A stretch of DNA of 64,000 bases. Origin: Anomaloglossus baeobatrachus (Eukaryota > Chordata > Amphibia > Anura > Aromobatidae). The notes beneath the pieces were generated by a model. It was not told the DNA's origin. It made no database searches and saw only the letters and a program-made list of their open reading frames with translations. The DNA lies in assembly GCF_048569485.1 (NCBI RefSeq), contig NC_134355.1, forward strand, positions 656,366,173 through 656,430,172, written 5' to 3'. The position numbers and the translations under genes were made by a program. Below, piece by piece: positions 57,373 through 64,000 of this stretch. Positions within the stretch are counted from its first letter, which is position 1. Each line of letters opens with the position of its first letter.

Positions 57373-58949
57373 GTTTTTGGAAAAAAAGGGCAGAACACTT
57401 GAGTGTATTATAACCATAAATCAGTCTTGTGGGGGCATCCATGTTATTGCAGACGGATCCGCCCTGAGCCATAGCTAGAAAAGACTAGCACAGGCTTAAA
57501 GGGTATTTATCATTTCATAATAGGTGCTTTATAGTGCTGCCGATCGGTGGGCATCCGGGTCAATGATATAGGCAGCTCCTCTATGAGCGGTGTAGGTGTA
57601 CGCCATAAATGGCACAGTTTGGACACTGCTCCATTTCTCTGTACTTTACAGTGGTGTTCACCCCATTGGTGGGGTGCGGGGGATCCCCCCTGATCGGAAG
57701 CACTATAAAGCCCCCCCATACCATATACAAAGGTATAAAATCCACAGCATTGACTGCTGTGGTGCGCAGCTCCGTCACTTCTCCTCCACCCTCAGCATTG
57801 TCCGGTAGTTATCAAAGCTTTTGCAACCGGTTGGAGATTGCTGACTGACGGGATACTACGAGGTTTGGCAGTGAGACGGAGCCTGTTACAGTCTTCCTCC
57901 GCTTTGTGCTCCTCTGTAGGAAGAAGTGCCGCTCTCAGCTGGAGCGGACCATATAGAAAAGGCACTTCATATAAAAATCACTATTGCAGATTAGAGGCAG
58001 TATAAATCTGTATAAATCACACATAGAAGAAAATAGGACTAAGAAAATAGATTAACGCTCAGCAATATATATCCACCTGAGGTCACTACATGAAAACACG
58101 CACCTCGTGTTCAGTACAGGCCCTAAAGTGCTGCTACGATCAGTTCAGTACTACGGAGCTAGGGGGCGGTACTGCTCCCTGCCATCAGGGGCCAAATCGG
58201 TAAACTTACCTCATGTTCTCAAGAGGCAATGGTTGTACGCGGCAAGAGTTACAGCCTGTATAAGTCTCGAGCTGCATTCACTATTCTCCGTGCTTCAGAG
58301 CTGAAATCTCCCAGAATTTAAGTGCACAAATCTGGTGTTTTGCACCAGACTGAAAAATGGTCTTCCAATACAGGACAGACTCAGGAGGCCAGCTATTCTA
58401 GCACTAGAGTATTTATCAACTCGATTATTAAGGACTGTTGAATGCAGCTCTGGAGTATAAATCAGGTTGTAATGCAGCATAAATAATTTTATGGGTTTTT
58501 TTTTTTTTTACAAACTGACACATCCAATCTCATATCACTGGAATATACCAGATGTATATTGGAATATACCAGATGTAGATGACCATATCAGAATGGTGAA
58601 AGTCTCATAGATCATGAGCATGAAAAGGACGTCACTATGCACCTCGTACTTTAATTTTTCTGCACAGCAGCGCTCCCGGAACCTGATGTGCAGGAAACTG
58701 TAACCAGCCATATTCACCTACGTTCGACTGTGTGGTCAGGAGCGCTGCTCTGAAGGGAATGCAGCACTAAATTAGCACAGCATCCCCCCTTCCTTCTCAA
58801 GATTGTTAGGGGTTCTAGAGGTATAAAACTGCACCTACCAGGTATTTTGGGGGGGTTGCAAAGAACTGAAGACCCCTCTAACCATATGAATCCAACTCAG
58901 GAGTGTAAAAAACAAAAAAAGGTCATCCTGCCCCCTCGTATTTTTTAAT
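57373..58949. other. intergenic or ENPP4 distal 3' region, nothing recognised
   Basis: No gene or delimited repeat. Part may belong to the ENPP4 3' UTR, but no clear - strand AATAAA marks its end. Confidence 0.3.
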
Positions 58950-59474
58950 TACCGTATTTTTCAGATTATAAGACGCACTTTCGCTCCTAGGCCAGTGCTG
59001 CGGGTATCCCAGTCTGTCCACGGTCCTGGCTTCAAATGATGGTGCCGAGGGTCAGCGCATGCGCAGATGAAGCTCTTGGATCAGAGCTCCTTCTGAGCAC
59101 GCACCGCTCCGGGGACCATTTCTTTGAAGCCCGGACCGCGGACAGACTGGGACACTCGCCATACTAGCCTGCTACACCACACAACCACGGCAGTTTCCGC
59201 TGCCACCACTGACCTGCCGCTGGCACCACTGACAGGCCGCCGCTGCCAGCACAGCCTCTGCCTCCTGTGACCCTGCCGCTGCCACCACTGACAGGCCGCC
59301 GCTGCCAGCACAGCCTCTGCCTCCTGTGACCCCGCTCCACCACCGCTGCCGCTCCCCTGTGGTAAGACAACACCGGAGTATAAGACGGACCCCTTTTTTT
59401 TTTAAACATTTTTTATCTCTAAATTGGGGGTGCGTCTTATAATCCAGCGCATCTTATAAAACGAAAAATACGGT
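58950..59474. mobile_element. foldback MITE with TACCGTATTTTTC ends
   Basis: The ends TACCGTATTTTTCAGATTAT and AACGAAAAATACGGTA are inverted, and the inner TATAAGACGCAC and GTGCGTCTTATA extend the pairing. This terminal sequence is common in vertebrate genomes. A GCTGCCAGCACAGCCTCTGC segment is duplicated inside at 59,242 and 59,300. It lies 250 bp downstream of the ENPP4 stop codon, probably within the 3' UTR. Confidence 0.8.
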
Positions 59475-59721
59475 AAATGTCCTCTATCGGTTGTTCATAT
59501 GATGTGGGGGGTTTTCGCTGCTTTTTCTTTAAAATAGTGATAAAAAATGCATCATTTTTTTGGCCACAATGGTCAAGGATCATGGCACAAACAGAAGCGG
59601 TTTTATCACAATTTTAAAAATATAAATAGGCCCCTAATATTTAGACAAAAAAAAAAAAGCTTCGTTTGAGGTTTCTGCAGAGAAAGGGTTAAATCAGCGG
59701 TACCAAAGTTCACTCCAGACC

Positions 59722-60086
59722 TCAGTCTATTAATGGATCGTCATCGTCCTGGAACCGCAGCCGTGCAAACTGGCGAACGGAGGGCATCTTCTTCTTCAGC
59801 AGCATTAGTATTACACAGGTTAGAGAGGCCAGGACCAGGATGCCGCCCAGGACAATCCCGATGGCTTCTGGCACTTGGATGCACCACTTGTCGGTCAGGA
59901 CGCAGTTGGTGGCGGACAAGGTGCCGTTGTTGGGTTCGGCATTTAGCCCGAGGATGTGGCACATCATGGGATAGATGTCCACGCTGTTTATTGTGCTCAA
60001 CTTGACGCCCTTGTGGAAGGCAGGTCCGTGAGCGGCTAGGAAAGGGTGCATGCTACGCAGGCTGTTGTTATAGCCGTGATTTCCCA
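59722..60086 (-). CDS. ENPP4: ENPP4 last coding exon: metal-site His, transmembrane anchor, C-tail
   Basis: Exon 3 of the coding region (365 nt, acceptor CCTTGCAG just above 60,086). With one base from exon 2 it begins [21 protein letters not shown], giving the NHG and LAAHGPAF motifs that complete the two-zinc site. It then reads [12 protein letters not shown], a Cys-containing stalk ([14 protein letters not shown]), one transmembrane helix of about 23 residues ([20 protein letters not shown]), a Lys-rich stop-transfer (KKKMPSVRQ) and the C-terminus [11 protein letters not shown]. The DDDDPLI end is diagnostic of ENPP4 rather than ENPP5. The stop TGA is at 59,724-59,722. Family knowledge: a type I membrane ecto-enzyme that hydrolyses Ap3A and related dinucleotides on cell surfaces. 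Confidence 0.96.
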
Positions 60087-60580
60087 CTGCAAGGTAAAAA
60101 AAGAATCATCAGGACACGATCACTAGGGCACCAACTTCAGGACGCCCAACCACCCTCAGGACGCCCAACCTCCCTCAGGACGCCCAACCTGCCTCAGGAC
60201 GCCCAACCTGCCTCAGGACGCCCAACCTGCCTCAGGACGCCCAACCTGCCTCAGGACGCCCAACCTCCCTCAGGACGCCCAACCTCCCTCAGGACGCCCA
60301 ACCTCCCTCAGGACGCCCAACCTCCCGCAGGACGCCCAACCTCCCTCAGGACGCCCAACCTCCCTCAGGACGCCCAACCTCCCTCAGGACGCCCAACCAC
60401 CCTCAGGACGCCCAACCACCCTCAGGACGCCCAACCACCCTCAGGACGCCCAACCACCCTCAGGACGCCCAACCACCCTCAGGACGCCCAACCACCCTCA
60501 GGACGCCCAACCACCCTCAGGACGCCCAACCACCCTCAGGACGCCCAACCACCCTCAGGACGCCCAACCACCCTCAAGAC
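60087..60580 (-). repeat. 18-bp minisatellite in ENPP4 intron
   Basis: About 24 copies of CTCAGGACGCCCAACC(A/T)(C/G)C run from about 60,135 to 60,575. The first half carries CTCCCTCAGG and CTGCCTCAGG variants, the second half almost uniform CACCCTCAGG. It is G-rich on the transcribed ENPP4 strand (GTTGGGCGTCCTGAGG). Confidence 0.94.
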
Positions 60581-61278
60581 ATGATGCTGCCGCCCCCATG
60601 TTTCACAGTTGGGAAGGTGTTTCAAAGCTTCTTCCTCCTAACATTTTCCATATCATCCATGTGGAGAAGGGGCTGGGACGCCCAACCACCCGCACGATGC
60701 CCAACCTCCCTCACGACGCCCAACCTCCCTCACAACCCCCAACCTCCCACACGACCCCCAACCTCCCACACGACCCCCAACCTCCCACACGACCCCCAAC
60801 CTCCCACACGACCCCCAACCTCCCACACGACCCCCAACCTCCCACACGACATGATGCTGCCGCCCCCATGTTTCACAGTTGGAAAGGTATTCTTAGGCTT
60901 CAAAGCTTCTTTCGCCTAACATTTTCCATATCATCCATGTGGAGAAGGGGCCGGGACGATCGCCCACCCACCCACACGACCCCAAACCTCCCACACGACC
61001 CCACACCTCCCACACGACCCCAAACCTCCCACACGACCCCAAACCTCCCACACGACCCCAAACCTCCCACACGACCCCAAACCTCCCACACGACCCCCAA
61101 CCTCCCACACGACCCCCAACCTCCCACACGACCCCCAACCTCCCACACGACCCCCAACCTCCCACACGACATGATGCTGCCGCCCCCATGTTTCACAGTT
61201 GGAAAGGTATTCTTAGGCTTCAAAGCTTCTTACTCCTAACATTTTCGATATCATCCATGTGGAGAAGGGTCCGGGACT
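60581..61278 (-). repeat. higher-order repeat of a Tc1 fragment plus 17-bp minisatellite in ENPP4 intron
   Basis: A fragment of about 100 bp of a Sleeping Beauty-like Tc1 transposase (ATGATGCTGCCGCCCCCATG and on; on the - strand NTFPTVKHGGGSIM) occurs three times, at 60,581-60,680, 60,849-60,957 and 61,169-61,277. The copies are separated by 160-210 bp of CCCAACCTCCCACACGA units of 17 bp (CCCAAACC variants in the last block). The fragment and the minisatellite have been duplicated together. Confidence 0.88.
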
Positions 61279-61936
61279 CCTTGGCAGAGATTCTAGCTGT
61301 GTCAAATCTCCAAAACAAAACTATAGTTCTAACCTATATCCTCACACAAAAGCCACGTAGTATCTCCACAGTGGTGCCTGCCAAAAGTGTGATCAAGTCT
61401 TCCCCCCAGTGATCACAGCAAGATCCTCATTTGCTCCCAACAGTCCCAGCAGGAATTTCTCCCAACTATACCTCCCTTCGGTCACTCGGCTAACGTCACA
61501 GTGGTTAGCAAGCTGGAAAAAAAAAACACAGCCCACTGTGAACCTACACGACGGCATCCAGAGTTTGCACCCGACACTGAATGTATAAAGGGCAGGGACA
61601 AAAATCCAGTTGCTGGGGTATATCTTCTATCCCTGTGCCTTATTGGTCCCTGCAGATAAGCAGTCACAAAAAGATGTTTCTGAGCAGTCTATCACCTTTC
61701 CCCACCATGCACACTCATAGGAACTGAGAGTGCATGTATATAGGAGGAAAATGAAACAGAAATGACCTGATTGTGTCACAACTACGGCACCCAGTAAACT
61801 ATGTGACATCACTGAAATCAGGGTCTCTACCCTCTACATTATGGTGCTCTCAGATGAGGTAGCAAAAACCTGATTCCTTTAAGGGATTAGAGGTGTGAAC
61901 AATGTCTGAGACTTAAAGACAAAGGTGACGTCTTAC
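61279..61936. other. ENPP4 intron, nothing further recognised
   Basis: Non-repetitive intron sequence between the higher-order repeat and the middle coding exon. Confidence 0.5.
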
Positions 61937-62110
61937 AAGCTACGTCAGTGGACGCGTTCTGCACGATGGTCCAGCCCTCGTCAGCCACCAGGATTATGGG
62001 CTGTATACGACTGTTCTTCTTGTAGTGGTACTGATCCGGGATGTCTTCTTTCAGGTAGACCTTCATGTGTTCGCTGCAGTTTTTCAGCAGGTTGTAAACC
62101 TCATTCCGAT
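61937..62110 (-). CDS. ENPP4: ENPP4 middle coding exon
   Basis: 174 nt between acceptor TTTTTCTAG (above 62,110) and donor GTAAGA (below 61,937), entering and leaving in phase 1. It reads (D)[20 protein letters not shown], then [20 protein letters not shown], then [22 protein letters not shown] is a conserved ENPP4/ENPP5 block next to the nucleotide pocket, and NAS and NCS are potential N-glycosylation sites. The intron to exon 1 is only 91 bp. The intron to exon 3 is 1,850 bp and holds the minisatellite and Tc1-fragment repeats. Confidence 0.96.
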
Positions 62111-62201
62111 CTAGAAAAAGAAATGAGATAAATATATTAGTTGTTTTAAGTCTCTGAATATATATATTATATACATATAACACAGATGCAGCAGAGCCCA
62201 C

Positions 62202-63039
62202 CTTTAAGGGGCAATATGGCAGCAACCGGAGTCTGATCCACCAAGGTGTAGTTTCCTCGGCCGATACATTTATCCAGCGTAATGACTCGGTCCCTCGAGC
62301 ACTGGGCCATTCCATGGTCACTGGTGATGATGACATTGACTGATTCCCAAAGCTTGGCCTCTTTAAGCTTGGCCACCAAGTATCCTATGTAACCGTCCAC
62401 CGTTGTCAGTACTTTCGTCATATTTCCTTTGTCTTCGGGTCCGTAATGGTGTCCGCTTTTATCAGGTTCTTCAAAATACAAAGCTGCGAAGTTGATGGGG
62501 TCATTAGCTTTGGTGAACCACATGGTTATATTATCCACCCGTTCTGCAAAAGTCACGTTGGAATCGTAGGGTAAAAAGTCATTTATGGTGACGTTTTGGA
62601 TTTGCACGTCAGACCCCGGCCACATGGCGGAGCCGCTCCTCCGTCCGGCACGCTGGTTTGTCACCCAGATAGGGGTTGCTTCGTTCCACCAGACCGGGTT
62701 GGTCTTGGAGCTAAAGCTGCCCACAGTGAAGGTCTGGTTAGTGTCCTTGTCATACATGGAGTTGGCCACAATCCCGTGGCTCTCGGCATAAAGACCGGTC
62801 ACTATGGAGTAATGGTTAGGGAAGGTCTTCGTGATGAAGACGTTCTTCACCTCTCTCACCAGGATGCCGTCATCGATGAACTTCTGTAGATTGGGCAGTG
62901 AGTAGTTCCATAAATAGTCCGCTCTGAATCCATCAAAAGACACGAGGATCAACCGGGGGTAAGAAGAGTTACCAGAGGATTCCCCGGAGCACAGAGCGAT
63001 GCTGTGTAGGAGGAACAGCACCAACACCAGAGGCCGCAT
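62202..63039 (-). CDS. ENPP4: ENPP4 first coding exon: signal peptide and catalytic domain
   Basis: ATG at 63,039, followed by a signal peptide of about 19 residues ([19 protein letters not shown]), begins a 458-residue protein (838 + 174 + 365 nt), close to the 453 residues of human ENPP4. Active-site residues of the NPP family are all present: [11 protein letters not shown] (Asp36, metal), [10 protein letters not shown] (Thr72, nucleophile), [11 protein letters not shown] (Asp and His, metal) and [11 protein letters not shown] (Asp and His, metal). Many NxS/T sites (NSS, NYS, NQT, NVT, NIT) fit an extracellular glycoprotein. The donor is GTGGGC at 62,201. A splice acceptor (GTTTTCCAG) lies at 63,067, so an upstream non-coding exon is expected outside the window. 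No damage is visible. Confidence 0.97.
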
Positions 63040-63089
63040 CCTGAATGTCCTTCCGAGGAACAGTATCTGGAAAACAGCAATTCGGGTAT

Positions 63090-63550
63090 TTTAGGCTTTG
63101 TTCACACAGTGCGGTGTTTTTTTGCATGTTTTTTTCATTGGTTTAGGCTATGTTCACACACTGCATTTTTGCAAGTTTTATTAATTAGTTTTCGGCTATC
63201 TTCACACAGAGCACTTTTTTTGCATGTTTTTTTCATTGGTTTTAGGCTATGTTCACACAGTGAGCTTTTTTGCATTTTTTTCATTAGTTTTAGGCTATGT
63301 TCACACAGAGTGAGCTTTTTTTTGCATGCTTCTTCACTGATTTTAGGCTATGTTCACACAGAGCGCTTTTTTTTGCATTTTTTTACATTGGTTTTAGGCT
63401 ATGTTCACACAGAGCACTTTTTTGCAGGCTTTTTTCATTGGTTTAGGCTATGTTCACACAGTGCATTTTTGCAAGTTTTATGCTATGTTCACACAGGGTT
63501 TTTTTGCAGTGTTTTTCTGCATGATTTCTTCAATGTTTTTCTTAGGCTAG
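63090..63550 (+). repeat. about 50-bp minisatellite related to MITE ends
   Basis: About nine units carry TTTTAGGCTATGTTCACACA, GTGC, a T run, GCATGTTTTTTTCATTGG. The TTAGGCTATGT(T/G)CACAC core resembles the ends of the MITEs at 34,304 and 54,575. The array begins 24 bp upstream of the ENPP4 exon acceptor, in the first intron. A 163-codon frame through it is fortuitous. Confidence 0.88.
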
Positions 63551-63915
63551 ATGTGCACATTGAGTATTTGGTTGCAGAAATTTCTGATCTTTATTATTAA
63601 ATTCGTTAAAAGGTCCTCAACCAATAAAACCAGACAAACAATACATATAGAGTTTGGCCCCTCCAAACAAGGAGACACGTGTAGGCCAATAATTCAGCTA
63701 TTACCGCTTTAGTGATTGAAAATTATCTCACCAGATGACTAGATGCTATCAACATCAAGAAAATCAGTAGTTATTGTTAATAAGTGATATATACCTTTGA
63801 GTCCTTTGTAAACTGACCCCTTGAGTGTGATATTGTTGTTTTGAATTGATATTAAACTGCCATAGTATATGGGTGACATACTCCTTATGTGGGGCTATTG
63901 TTCTCTACAAGTGTG
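63551..63915. other. ENPP4 upstream intron, nothing recognised
   Basis: AT-rich sequence without recognised repeats. Confidence 0.35.
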
Positions 63916-63918
63916 TCT

Positions 63919-64000
63919 TAGGCCAAGTTCACATTTCCGCTAAAATGTATCAGTCACAATCCGCTGCTCTTGTAAACAACGGAATCCGTTTAGCGGATTC
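63919..64000. mobile_element. possible MITE left end cut by the window edge
   Basis: CTTAGGCCAAGTTCACATTT resembles the TTA plus GGC...TTCACA ends of the Harbinger-type MITEs in this window, followed by a CGGAATCCGTTTAGCGGATTC palindrome-rich interior typical of them. The other end is not in the window. Confidence 0.5.

Noticed and set aside
60598-61412. Proline/threonine-rich and glycine/valine-rich frames of 98-213 codons
   Set aside because: They translate the 17-bp minisatellite inside an ENPP4 intron. Frames are open on both strands, with no codon bias and no domain.
59722-63039. ENPP5 as the identity of the - strand gene
   Set aside because: The WCI stalk motif, the DDDDPLI C-terminus and the length of 458 residues match ENPP4. 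ENPP5 has a different juxtamembrane region and tail.
63109-63600. 163-codon + strand frame rich in Phe/Leu/His, looking like a membrane protein
   Set aside because: It follows the T-rich ~50-bp minisatellite upstream of ENPP4; hydrophobicity comes from T runs.

Overview
This window is vertebrate nuclear DNA, most likely from an amphibian (probably a frog) with a repeat-rich genome. Two host genes can be read at exon level: the 3' half of RCAN2 on the + strand and the complete coding region of ENPP4 on the - strand. They converge tail to tail. The spliced proteins look intact and tetrapod-like. The surroundings are dense in Tc1, L2, Harbinger-type, piggyBac-type and Helitron-type elements, plus minisatellites of many periods. 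The amphibian assignment is inferred from this mix and not from a species marker.

Layout. 1-17,851 is taken to be RCAN2 intron, because the upstream RCAN2 exons lie outside the window. It holds a 47-bp satellite, two LTR-like elements, a 21-bp minisatellite, several Tc1 fossils, two 5'-truncated L2 LINEs, a palindromic satellite and a 35-bp minisatellite. RCAN2 exons lie at 17,852-18,025, 18,183-18,354 and 35,880-36,040. The 17.5-kb intron between the last two contains an L2 tail, a 112-bp satellite, a Helitron, a TTAA-flanked foldback element, four LTR-like elements and several MITEs. 36,041-59,721 is the RCAN2 3' side and the intergenic space, with more LTR-like elements, a second Helitron, a 17-bp minisatellite and a second 35-bp minisatellite array in the opposite orientation. 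ENPP4 coding exons lie at 63,039-62,202, 62,110-61,937 and 60,086-59,722. Its second coding intron carries a minisatellite built around Tc1 fragments.

Roles. RCAN2 binds and modulates the phosphatase calcineurin. ENPP4 is a membrane-anchored extracellular nucleotide pyrophosphatase/phosphodiesterase. They are syntenic neighbours in tetrapods, not partners in one pathway.

The most unusual observation is a family of nine solitary elements of about 1.05-1.2 kb (ignoring nested insertions). They have TGT...ACA-type ends and mostly 4-bp target duplications. Each ends in a roughly 30-nt hairpin whose stem differs between copies with both arms changing together, and each shares an internal GTGACGCCAC box. 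They are treated as fossil solo LTR-like elements, and the hairpin deserves a systematic search. No bacterial system, CRISPR array, rRNA or tRNA was seen. All alignments and family names come from reading by eye; no database search was possible.
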